Shown: piece by piece, positions 32,901 through 40,533 of the stretch
Layout: each line of letters starts with the position of its first letter
Position numbering within the stretch: the stretch's first letter is position 1
IMG/VR virus record: IMGVR_UViG_3300042549_002361
Span: 1-59,482 of that record
Length of the DNA: 59,482 nt
Direction: 5' to 3' (one strand)
Origin: a virus
The notes under the pieces: generated by a model
The model's database searches: none
What the model was told of the DNA's origin: nothing
What the model saw: only the letters and a program-made list of their open reading frames with translations
Made by a program: the position numbers and the translations under genes

Positions 32901-34134
32901 GTTTAAATCCGTATTTCTCTACCATTTCTATTAGTTCAGGAAAAACAGTTCGCCAAGTTAAATTAGCGGGATGCTCTCGTTGCTTATCAAGTTGATCGTT
33001 ATAACGGCAAAACTGCTCCCATTTAGTTTCGTCCCAACTATCATTTTCAAATAACCCTGTTATATTTGAAAAATGCACACCATTGCCGTATTTTCCGTTT
33101 CTATATTTTGTAATAATTTCCTGTCTCACCTGCGGTGGTAGTACTGCTGGACTTAGAAAGTCTGGATCGTAAACAAAGTTCATGTCTACAGGTACTTGCG
33201 CCCAGTCTAAAAATTCTTCTAGATAAGCAAAATTGTATGCGCTAACAGTTTGTGTAATACGAACAGTTAACTCAGTCTGCATTAAAGTATTTAGATTGTT
33301 TCTAACATCAGCCCAATATGTTGGATAACGTATATAATGATTTCGAATATTCAAATCGTCAATACTAGGACATACACGAGTTTCTTTAAACTCACTCCAC
33401 AGAGGAATAGCCTGCTCTGGTAAGTTAGTCATATTAATATTATACCATAATGTAATATTCTTACTACGCCCGCTTTCTACTAGCTTGTGTAAGTACTTCC
33501 AGTGAGCTTTAATCAGTGTAGGCTCACCTCCGTTAATATACAGCACTTCCATATTAGGAGCACAGTTATACAAGTCTTCATAGAACGCATCATCTTCAGG
33601 CCACTTGAAATCATTCTTATGATCTAACCAGCTATAACCATCATTTACGAAATCAAGCGTTTCAACCAATTCTTTATAGTCGCGGCGCCATTGGCTACTA
33701 CTTGCAGGATTGCAAGTCCTACACCGAACATTGCAAACATTACCAAGCCTAAGCTCAACAAAGCGAAGGTCAAGAGGAATGCCCCCGTTAGCATCAGTAC
33801 TGCTAGTAGCCCAAGAAAGGCTTCTGTGAGGGTACTGTTCGATCTCATGTACACGTTTGCTGCGTATTCCCTTATCTTCTTCATCATAACACCTCATACA
33901 TGCAACAGGCTTTTCTCCATCGAGCATCTGCTGTCTAATTTGCTTAAAATAATCACTGTTCATATGTGTGTCGATGTTGTGATCATTTAAGTTAAAGAAC
34001 TGATCTCCGTCAGTTCCAAAGTTCCTTGCACGATTCTTACCCGCTGTATGGTCACTGATACAGCAAGGGGTAACACCACCGTGCGGATGTGTGCCTAAAT
34101 GAATCCACGGCAACGGGCAATAAGTATTACTCAT
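32890..34134 (-). CDS. Radical SAM enzyme with N-terminal twitch/SPASM-like domain (4 of 8)
   Basis: The twitch part has YCPLPWIHLGTHPHGG, CC at 24-25 and Cys79-x2-Cys82. The core has Cys134, Cys138, Cys141 and NGGEP near 200. The end reads TVFPELIEMVEKYG. It is 414 residues long and overlaps the next paralog by four bases. A second, hydrophobic 80-codon frame lies inside it at 33645-33887 (see findings). Confidence 0.9.
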   Translation of the reverse strand: MSNTYCPLPWIHLGTHPHGGVTPCCISDHTAGKNRARNFGTDGDQFFNLNDHNIDTHMNSDYFKQIRQQMLDGEKPVACMRCYDEEDKGIRSKRVHEIEQYPHRSLSWATSSTDANGGIPLDLRFVELRLGNVCNVRCRTCNPASSSQWRRDYKELVETLDFVNDGYSWLDHKNDFKWPEDDAFYEDLYNCAPNMEVLYINGGEPTLIKAHWKYLHKLVESGRSKNITLWYNINMTNLPEQAIPLWSEFKETRVCPSIDDLNIRNHYIRYPTYWADVRNNLNTLMQTELTVRITQTVSAYNFAYLEEFLDWAQVPVDMNFVYDPDFLSPAVLPPQVRQEIITKYRNGKYGNGVHFSNITGLFENDSWDETKWEQFCRYNDQLDKQREHPANLTWRTVFPELIEMVEKYGFKHEY

Positions 34135-35468
34135 ATAAATGAACCTTTAGCTACAGCGCCGTATTTAGGATCAGCTAATGCTTTAGTATAATGAAAGTCG
34201 TAATCAAAATAAGGTTTGATTATTTCGTATAGTTCAGGAAATGTAGTCCTAAAGTCTTCTCCCCTATATAAATCACCAGCAACTATTTGTTGCATAAACA
34301 TTCTACGGCGGACAGCCATTTCGGTTTCTACAGTAATATTTGGGTCGGGTACATCACTCCAGTCACGCATTGGTATAACAACTTCTTCTAACGGTGTCAG
34401 TACATGATTAATAATACCTTTAATCTGCCCTTCAATTGATGCATTAGGAAAAGTCATGTTTTGTAACGGCGCAACAATACGTGATTTTACAAATTCTTCA
34501 AACACATTACTGTTATACCAGCTAGGGAAATGAACCATGTTAAAGAAAATTTCAAAGTTAGGCCAACGAGATGAAAATACATCAACATATTCTTTAAGAT
34601 ACATAACATTCAATGCTGATACAGTACACGTAATGCTTACGTAAATTTCTTTGTTTGTGTGTAAGGTATGGAAGTGATCTAAATTAGCACTAACAATATC
34701 CCAATCTGCGCCGTGTCGCAAGTATTCAAATCTTTCTTTTGATGCTGCGTCAATGCTAACACCGAAGCCTACATCTTTGAAGTTTGCAATTAATTTACCC
34801 ACTAGATCAGTATGCAGTTGTGTACCGTTTGTACTAAAGTTTAAGGCGATATCTTTAGAAATACCGCGGTCAATAAGTTTTTCTGCAAAAGCTTTAAACT
34901 CTTTCATATACAAAGGTTCGCCGCCCATGATTTCTAGATACTTAATATCCTTGATCCAGTCGTCCATCTCAGTCCAAAACTTTGCATTTTCCATATCATC
35001 CATAGGAATTTGTACGGTTTCTTTTAAATATGGTAAACCACGATCTTCTGATTCTTTAACCCACTTACTGCTGTAGTTAGGATTGCAGGTTCTGCATTTG
35101 ATATTACAAGTTGTTCCTAAGATAAGCTGAAAGTCTTGTGGCATTTCTGGCTCAGATGAATAATCAATTTCATCGTACCGCCATTTAGCATATCCGTTGT
35201 ACATCTCTCGTTTAGATTGTTTACCATTTGCTTCATCTTGCCAGCAATGTTTACAGTTTGTAGGTAGTTTACCATCGCGAATTTCTTGGCGAATGTTCTT
35301 GTAATAATCGCTATGAAAAATATCCCTTACGCTAGTACTGCCTAAGGTAAACGGGGCACCGTTTGTGTCGTACACACGCTCCTGCGCGATGCAACAAGTT
35401 CTGACGAATCCGCCGGGTTCGTTACTCATGTGCTTCCACAGTAAACTACAGTATCTTGGTTCTGCCAT
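34131..35468 (-). CDS. Radical SAM enzyme with N-terminal twitch/SPASM-like domain (5 of 8)
   Basis: The twitch part has YCSLLWKHMSNEPGG, CC at 25-26 and Cys72-x2-Cys75. The core has Cys121, Cys125, Cys128 and MGGEP about residue 183. The C-terminus has RTTFPELYEIIKPYF. It is 445 residues long. A strong hairpin and an AGGA site precede its ATG, separating it from the dehydrogenase gene upstream. Confidence 0.9.
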   Translation of the reverse strand: MAEPRYCSLLWKHMSNEPGGFVRTCCIAQERVYDTNGAPFTLGSTSVRDIFHSDYYKNIRQEIRDGKLPTNCKHCWQDEANGKQSKREMYNGYAKWRYDEIDYSSEPEMPQDFQLILGTTCNIKCRTCNPNYSSKWVKESEDRGLPYLKETVQIPMDDMENAKFWTEMDDWIKDIKYLEIMGGEPLYMKEFKAFAEKLIDRGISKDIALNFSTNGTQLHTDLVGKLIANFKDVGFGVSIDAASKERFEYLRHGADWDIVSANLDHFHTLHTNKEIYVSITCTVSALNVMYLKEYVDVFSSRWPNFEIFFNMVHFPSWYNSNVFEEFVKSRIVAPLQNMTFPNASIEGQIKGIINHVLTPLEEVVIPMRDWSDVPDPNITVETEMAVRRRMFMQQIVAGDLYRGEDFRTTFPELYEIIKPYFDYDFHYTKALADPKYGAVAKGSFI

Positions 35469-35484
35469 AAAAAAATCCTATATA

Positions 35485-35511
35485 GAAGTTAGGGGCATTG
35501 CCCCTAACTTC
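35485..35511 (-). other. Perfect intercistronic hairpin
   Basis: GAAGTTAGGGGC pairs with GCCCCTAACTTC over 12 bases with a three-base loop, directly after the dehydrogenase stop codon. There is no T-tract at its 3' side on the minus strand (TATATAGGA follows), so it may be a processing or stability element or an attenuator rather than a full terminator. Confidence 0.7.
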
Positions 35512-35516
35512 AACCT

Positions 35517-36821
35517 TTATCTAGTATTACCGTAATGCACAACAAATACTCCTGATAGCTCAGGAGTCTTGCGCCACGGATCAACTACAACACTGCCTTT
35601 AGCAAACGATAACGCTGTACCATTGGCTGTGGCAACTGTGAGTGCTTCGTCGGCTCCGGTAACACGATGGTTAGCATACCATCCCTTTACAAAGTCCAAC
35701 TGTTCACCGTAAGTGATCTGCGGATTATGTGCTAATAGATATACAGCAGGATTATCTAACACATCCTGCGGTGGAATTTCTCCCATTACTTCATCTAAAT
35801 AATAAAGTTCCGCACCAAGTGATTCTACATAATGACCTACTAGCATACTGCTACTTCCAGCATCATATGGCACCAATGGCTTATAGGCTTTACCTACAAT
35901 AATCACAGGCATGAGTGGTATAACACCTGCTCCGATCGAAGCAAGATCAACTAGCTTTTTAGCCATGTTTTCTGCTTGTACTTCACGACTACGCATTACT
36001 GCATCAAACAGATCGTATCCTAAGTCTAGTCTTTCTGCTAGATAGCGTAGGGCAATATTATCGCGAGGATGACATGCGCCGCCATCGCCCATGCCCGGCT
36101 TCATATAACCTGGACCCATGATGCGTCTATCGCTGGATGCTAGTGCATCGCAAACTACTTCGGCATTAACATGACCTAGCTTCTCTGCTACGTCTTGAAT
36201 CATATTTACTAGACTTACTTTGGCACTAATGAATGTATTATAGAACACTTTAATACACTCAGTTTCTTCCCACGTGCCAATGATATAACGTGGTTCGTTC
36301 TGCATAATGGTCTTGTAGAAGTCTACAAGTTCCTTTGCATCACCTGTTTCGCTACCGTCTTCGGTGCCTATCATAACCATTTCTGGGTTAACCATATCCC
36401 ATTTAACAGTACCCATAGCAATTAAGTATGGGTTATAAATGAAACGTGCATTAGTTATTAGTGGTTGTAATTGACTGCGAACTGTGCCTGGTAGCACGGT
36501 TGAAATAAGAACAATTAACTGAGAGGGGGTTGCAACAGCATTTACCTGACGTAGTACATCTTTAACCACACTGTAGTCAAAGTCTTTGTTGGGTAAATGG
36601 CTGGTAGGTGCTTTGCCATCATATTGTGGGTCATGCGGTGTTTCCACTGCAATGAATACAATATCTTGCCCTTGCACAGCCTGCTCTAAGTTGGGAACCA
36701 TCTTAAAGTTTTCTGGACTGCGGGCAGAGATATCGTACCCTACAACATCATGAACCTCGGCAACCATCTCGGCGCAGGCTTGTCCTAACTTGCCTACTCC
36801 AATAAATCCGATTGAGGCCAT
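35517..36821 (-). CDS. UDP-glucose/GDP-mannose dehydrogenase-family protein
   Basis: The 434-residue protein has an N-terminal NAD-binding motif (IGFIGVGKLGQACAE), the central block KVFYNTFISAKVSLVNMI with the family Lys and Asn, and the catalytic Cys250 in MGDGGACHPRDN. A C-terminal UDP-binding domain follows (VGKAYKPLVPYDAGSSSM). Such enzymes oxidise the C6 hydroxyl of a nucleotide sugar to the acid. A glycan pathway is therefore likely. It has a late-type promoter box and a leader hairpin. Confidence 0.9.
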   Translation of the reverse strand: MASIGFIGVGKLGQACAEMVAEVHDVVGYDISARSPENFKMVPNLEQAVQGQDIVFIAVETPHDPQYDGKAPTSHLPNKDFDYSVVKDVLRQVNAVATPSQLIVLISTVLPGTVRSQLQPLITNARFIYNPYLIAMGTVKWDMVNPEMVMIGTEDGSETGDAKELVDFYKTIMQNEPRYIIGTWEETECIKVFYNTFISAKVSLVNMIQDVAEKLGHVNAEVVCDALASSDRRIMGPGYMKPGMGDGGACHPRDNIALRYLAERLDLGYDLFDAVMRSREVQAENMAKKLVDLASIGAGVIPLMPVIIVGKAYKPLVPYDAGSSSMLVGHYVESLGAELYYLDEVMGEIPPQDVLDNPAVYLLAHNPQITYGEQLDFVKGWYANHRVTGADEALTVATANGTALSFAKGSVVVDPWRKTPELSGVFVVHYGNTR

Positions 36822-36843
36822 TTGTATCTCCTAATTTTTTAAA

Positions 36844-36859
36844 TACAGTTTTAACTGTA
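36844..36859 (-). promoter_or_regulatory. 5'-terminal leader hairpin of the dehydrogenase gene
   Basis: TACAGTT and AACTGTA pair over seven bases around a two-base gap (effective loop four). It begins at the expected first base of a transcript from the late-type box at 36865. Confidence 0.5.
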
Positions 36860-36864
36860 CGCAA

Positions 36865-36872
36865 TATTTATC
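36865..36872 (-). promoter_or_regulatory. Late-type promoter box GATAAATA
   Basis: Minus-strand GATAAATA lies in the gap upstream of the dehydrogenase gene, 43 bases from its ATG. AGGAGA lies just before the ATG. Confidence 0.55.
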
Positions 36873-36898
36873 AGGAGATTTTTAAAAATTTTGGTTTT

Positions 36899-37552
36899 TT
36901 AGAGTGCGCTTTTTAGCAGATCGTAAATCTTAAAATCATCTTGCCAATAGGTATTAATGTAATCTAGTGCTCGAGGATCTACTATACTAGTATATTTTTT
37001 GTACTGCCTAAACGAATAGTTGCTAAAATTTGATGTATTGGTTATTCCGTATTTTTCAGCAATCTCTGATACCATTAAATCTATATTCTCATACAAGAAC
37101 ACACGATTCACTAACCTATTATTATAGTTCAACCAAGTAGATTGCGGGCTAGCCTGAAACATGTTCATGTAGCATTTAAATGTTGAAAAGTTTTCTAAAA
37201 TATTAACGTTTTCTACTTTTTTCAACATAGACTGAAAACTTAAAAATCGATCTAGAGGATTTCTGCATACTGCATATATATCGTATTCTGTTAATGGATA
37301 AGTCAATAGATTTAATTTAACGATTTCATCTAAAGTAGCATGTATTCCGTTAGTAGTAGTAATTGCTGACTCATTAAAATATCCCTCTTTAATTTTACTA
37401 GATTCATCTTTTCGTAAAACATCAGAATTGTCAACTAGTCTAATTATATTTTCTTCTAAGGGTAAATTTTCATAAAAATATACTGATACAGAAGTAGAAC
37501 CCGTTTTGGGTACCCGTAGATATATAAACTTTTTTTCGTTACTTACTAACAT
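36899..37552 (-). CDS. Sulfotransferase-like protein
   Basis: ATG 37552 is chosen; the longer frame from 37639 reads deep into the neighbouring radical SAM gene. Near the N-terminus lies RVPKTGSTSV, the PAPS 5'-phosphosulfate loop, and later AVCRNPLDRFLSF, the 3'-phosphate loop with Arg and the downstream Ser. This fits Golgi-type (family 2) sulfotransferases. It would add sulfate from PAPS to a glycan hydroxyl. No PAPS synthesis genes are in view. The gene overlaps its neighbour by 14 bases. Confidence 0.75.
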   Translation of the reverse strand: MLVSNEKKFIYLRVPKTGSTSVSVYFYENLPLEENIIRLVDNSDVLRKDESSKIKEGYFNESAITTTNGIHATLDEIVKLNLLTYPLTEYDIYAVCRNPLDRFLSFQSMLKKVENVNILENFSTFKCYMNMFQASPQSTWLNYNNRLVNRVFLYENIDLMVSEIAEKYGITNTSNFSNYSFRQYKKYTSIVDPRALDYINTYWQDDFKIYDLLKSAL

Positions 37553-38936
37553 CTCTACGCATCCACCAATTGTACAATTCAGCATCTGCTGCATATATGT
37601 TTTCGATGCGTAAGGGCTGATCGGGACGTATATCAGCAATCTTATCCTGCCAGTTGCGTCCTTTAAAAAACGATTCTTCTGCTTGATCGGGCCACTGTTC
37701 TTGAAATGTGGGTGTTACCAGCATGTTCTCTAATTCACGTATTAGAGTCTGTTGTTTGTGTGTGGCTCTAGGTACAATGTAATCTAAATTATCTTTAATA
37801 ATACGATCTAAAATGTGTCGTGGCCATGCCATAGGACTAAACACAATATCAGGATGGAACGCAAACATACGTTTAGTTTCAATCTTAACGTCTAATTCTA
37901 GTGCATAGTCAAAGAAACGCTTTAGATCAAACATACCAGGACCAGTTAGTGTAAGGTCCATAAGCATACGATCCTTGCCACCCGGAAGTGCAACACCTTC
38001 GCGGAAATTTTGGTCCCACTGGTCCCACTTAAGGCCTGTTCGAATAAACTCACCAATCTTGCCGGTGCCATCAATGCTAGCACACATAGTCCAATCTTTG
38101 GCTTTAGGCAACCAATCGTACAAATAATGATTATTAAACCGTATACGACTTAAATTGCTGTTATAACGTAAGTGTACATTCTTTAGATTGTCGTCTTGTG
38201 CAAGTCTGTCCATTGCACGCCAGTGAATATCATACATCAATGGCTCGCCGCCTACCCAATATATTTCTTCTACTACACCACTACAGATAGCAGCCCAGAA
38301 CTCCTCCTCTACAACTTCTTTTTGGAATCGGTCAATGATTGCCTTATTCTCCGGGACCATAAAGGGTTGATTGGCTGAGTTCCATAATCCATGCTTTCGT
38401 TTTTCTGCTTCCCAGCTCGACGAAAGAGGCTCACCACACGTACGACACTTAAAATTGCATAAATTACTGACCCTATAGTCAAAGCTAATAGGAACCATAC
38501 TAGTACGTCCATCATCATCTGTCTCCTCAAATGCTTGTTCTATTTTATCTTTAAATAAAAATCCTGTAAACCATTGGCGGTAAGTGCTTTGACTTAAAAT
38601 GCTATCATTACATACTGCACACTGTGGTATTGTTTCCCCAGCCATTAGCTTCTTACGAATATCCATCATATAAGGACTGTTCCAATGTTCGTCTAGGCTA
38701 ACGGGTTTGTAATCGTCAATGGTGCCCACTTCCTTGTACTTGCCAGTGCTTTTATCATTACTAGCATCAATGTATTGGCGCTGCATCATATGTTCTTCGC
38801 GACTGGCGCAACACATACGGCGTTCACTTTGCGGACTAATATATGTATGTGTCCACGGCGCCATGCAGAATGTTCTGTTAGGCGACTCGGGGCTCATTTG
38901 TCCATGTTCCCAAATTGGTTTAATTTTGTTTGTCAT
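37539..38936 (-). CDS. Radical SAM enzyme with N-terminal twitch/SPASM-like domain (6 of 8)
   Basis: The twitch part has FCMAPWTHTYISPQSE, CC at 42-43 and Cys106-x2-Cys109, with a longer loop between them than in the others. The core has Cys160, Cys164, Cys167 and VGGEP about residue 230. It is 465 residues long. Its C-terminus lacks the FPE ending of the other paralogs, so it may have a distinct substrate. It overlaps the Smr gene by four bases. Confidence 0.9.
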   Translation of the reverse strand: MTNKIKPIWEHGQMSPESPNRTFCMAPWTHTYISPQSERRMCCASREEHMMQRQYIDASNDKSTGKYKEVGTIDDYKPVSLDEHWNSPYMMDIRKKLMAGETIPQCAVCNDSILSQSTYRQWFTGFLFKDKIEQAFEETDDDGRTSMVPISFDYRVSNLCNFKCRTCGEPLSSSWEAEKRKHGLWNSANQPFMVPENKAIIDRFQKEVVEEEFWAAICSGVVEEIYWVGGEPLMYDIHWRAMDRLAQDDNLKNVHLRYNSNLSRIRFNNHYLYDWLPKAKDWTMCASIDGTGKIGEFIRTGLKWDQWDQNFREGVALPGGKDRMLMDLTLTGPGMFDLKRFFDYALELDVKIETKRMFAFHPDIVFSPMAWPRHILDRIIKDNLDYIVPRATHKQQTLIRELENMLVTPTFQEQWPDQAEESFFKGRNWQDKIADIRPDQPLRIENIYAADAELYNWWMRRDVSK

Positions 38937-39169
38937 ATCTTATATATATCTATTACACCATAGTGGTCCATTGTGGCCACTGTTATTTTATGTCGCTTAA
39001 TTACTGCAAACACTAGATCAATCATTATATGACTGTTACCGCAGATTATTTTTAGTGGCAACAAATGTTGATTCATAAAAATAAAATTTTCTACTAAGCG
39101 ATCAACTTCATGATGTCTAATGCCGTGTAAATCAAGTGTGCTTTTTAAATTCATATTAGCCTTTTTCAA
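38933..39169 (-). CDS. Smr-domain protein (78 aa)
   Basis: The product has LDLHGIRHHEVDRLVENFI and then LKIICGNSHIMIDLVFAVI, the two landmarks of the Smr (small MutS-related) fold: the DLHG loop and the G-N/G-S loop. Smr domains bind or nick nucleic acids. A stand-alone Smr of this size in a glycan cluster is unusual. It overlaps genes on both sides. Confidence 0.8.
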   Translation of the reverse strand: MKKANMNLKSTLDLHGIRHHEVDRLVENFIFMNQHLLPLKIICGNSHIMIDLVFAVIKRHKITVATMDHYGVIDIYKI

Positions 39170-39803
39170 AAACCATCATAACGCAATGTTTTTTAGATGG
39201 GTGACTAATAAAATTTAACTTATTATAATCAATATGTGTTATGCATCTATACCCAACGGATTCTAATATTTTTATATATGTTTTATCGTTGATACCGATA
39301 CACCAAGGTACCATAATTTCTGTGTCTTTATCTGTTTGCGAATTACCATTATCGTTAATTAATTCTCGCTCAATTGTTATATCAATCGAGCCCGATGTAC
39401 TTTCAATAATTATATAAGTAGGCTTGCTCTTGTTAACAATTTTTTCTATTAAATCTAACGGACTTGATAAATGGTACAATAGACCCATGCATATTACTAC
39501 ATCAAACGTAGAATTTGATACGTTATAAAAATCATTTGCAGTCATAGGAAAAAATGTTACATTCTTAAAATCTGTAGCTAACTCATTTAAGCTATCTTTA
39601 AAGAAATCATCAGGTTCAACACAAACAAGAGAAGTTGGGTTATATTTAATAACAAGTCTAGAATGCCAAGAATCATTAGCAGCAAATTCTAGTACTGTTC
39701 TGTCATTGCATATAGAAAATATTTCTTTGCTATCCAAAAAGTTAATGTAAGTTTTCCACTCATCATCAACATTAGCCCATGCATAATTATATCTATCACC
39801 CAT
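39156..39803 (-). CDS. SAM-dependent methyltransferase, class I
   Basis: ATG 39803 is used; the frame from 39809 begins with TTG. Motif I is VLEFAANDSWHS, the acidic residue is in VCVEPDD, motif IV is FDVVICMGLLYHLSSPLDLI. This is the common small-molecule or sugar methyltransferase type. It overlaps both neighbours. The likely role is O- or C-methylation of a pathway sugar. Confidence 0.85.
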   Translation of the reverse strand: MGDRYNYAWANVDDEWKTYINFLDSKEIFSICNDRTVLEFAANDSWHSRLVIKYNPTSLVCVEPDDFFKDSLNELATDFKNVTFFPMTANDFYNVSNSTFDVVICMGLLYHLSSPLDLIEKIVNKSKPTYIIIESTSGSIDITIERELINDNGNSQTDKDTEIMVPWCIGINDKTYIKILESVGYRCITHIDYNKLNFISHPSKKHCVMMVFEKG

Positions 39804-40533
39804 TTGCAATCTCTAGTATTTCTAAATTCTTATAATAATCATAAAACTGTTGTGGCGTAAGTATTGATGCATTATCACTGTCTTCATCACCTAAATACTT
39901 TTCAATAAATTCTACACCTTTGTATGCTACTGCTACACTAGGAAATATTCCTGCATCTTTACTTTCGTATCCAACGCGATACTTCTGCAATAGCAATTTA
40001 TCAATAGTTGATAAGTCCATTTCTACTAGTTTAGGAGGAAAATCATCTGTTGTGTAATACACTGTTACTTTATGTTTCTGCGGAAATAAAATATTAGCAT
40101 CGTTTAGGTGTTTGTAATTAAAAATAATTTTACTAAAATTATCTTTACAATAGCGACTAAGTTCATAAATATTTATTGCGCTGTTATGTAATTTTACAGT
40201 TGTAGCGTTGCAATACTCTTTAACGAATTCTGCTGCCGTACTGTCAGTTACACTCCATATTACTGGAATACCAATTTGATCTGCAAGTTTAGTAACACGT
40301 ACAGCAGTCTCCTTATCAAGCTCACTTCTTTTAGCTACTTCTATATAAGGCAAATGCCCCCAGCGGCTGGGTATTGAAACATATTTCTTTTCTTCGGGTA
40401 TAAGCAAACTAGGCGTGCTTTTAGTAATAACAACAGCATCAGCATTACACTGTGCTGCTGCTATTAGCCGCGTTTCCAGGACACTAATATCATTTTCGTG
40501 CCCTACTCCTATATTTGCGTATAGCTTAACCAT
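39796..40533 (-). CDS. NeuB-like (sialic-acid-synthase-like) TIM-barrel protein, short
   Basis: The N-terminus ANIGVGHENDISVLETRLI followed by ADAVVITK mirrors the start of NeuB/SpsE enzymes (E-x-G-x-N-H). Later blocks match too: QIGIPVIWSVTD, KLHNSAINIYELSRY, and RVGYESKDAGIFPSVAVA near residue 190, which aligns with the GYSDHT region. At 245 residues it lacks the C-terminal antifreeze-like (SAF) domain. NeuB condenses PEP with an amino sugar to make nonulosonic acids. The short length leaves activity open. Confidence 0.72.
   Translation of the reverse strand: MVKLYANIGVGHENDISVLETRLIAAAQCNADAVVITKSTPSLLIPEEKKYVSIPSRWGHLPYIEVAKRSELDKETAVRVTKLADQIGIPVIWSVTDSTAAEFVKEYCNATTVKLHNSAINIYELSRYCKDNFSKIIFNYKHLNDANILFPQKHKVTVYYTTDDFPPKLVEMDLSTIDKLLLQKYRVGYESKDAGIFPSVAVAYKGVEFIEKYLGDEDSDNASILTPQQFYDYYKNLEILEIANG

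Noticed and set aside
35485-35511. Full rho-independent terminator after the dehydrogenase gene
   Set aside because: The stem is perfect but no T-tract follows on the minus strand, and the next gene's ribosome-binding site follows closely; listed as a hairpin only.
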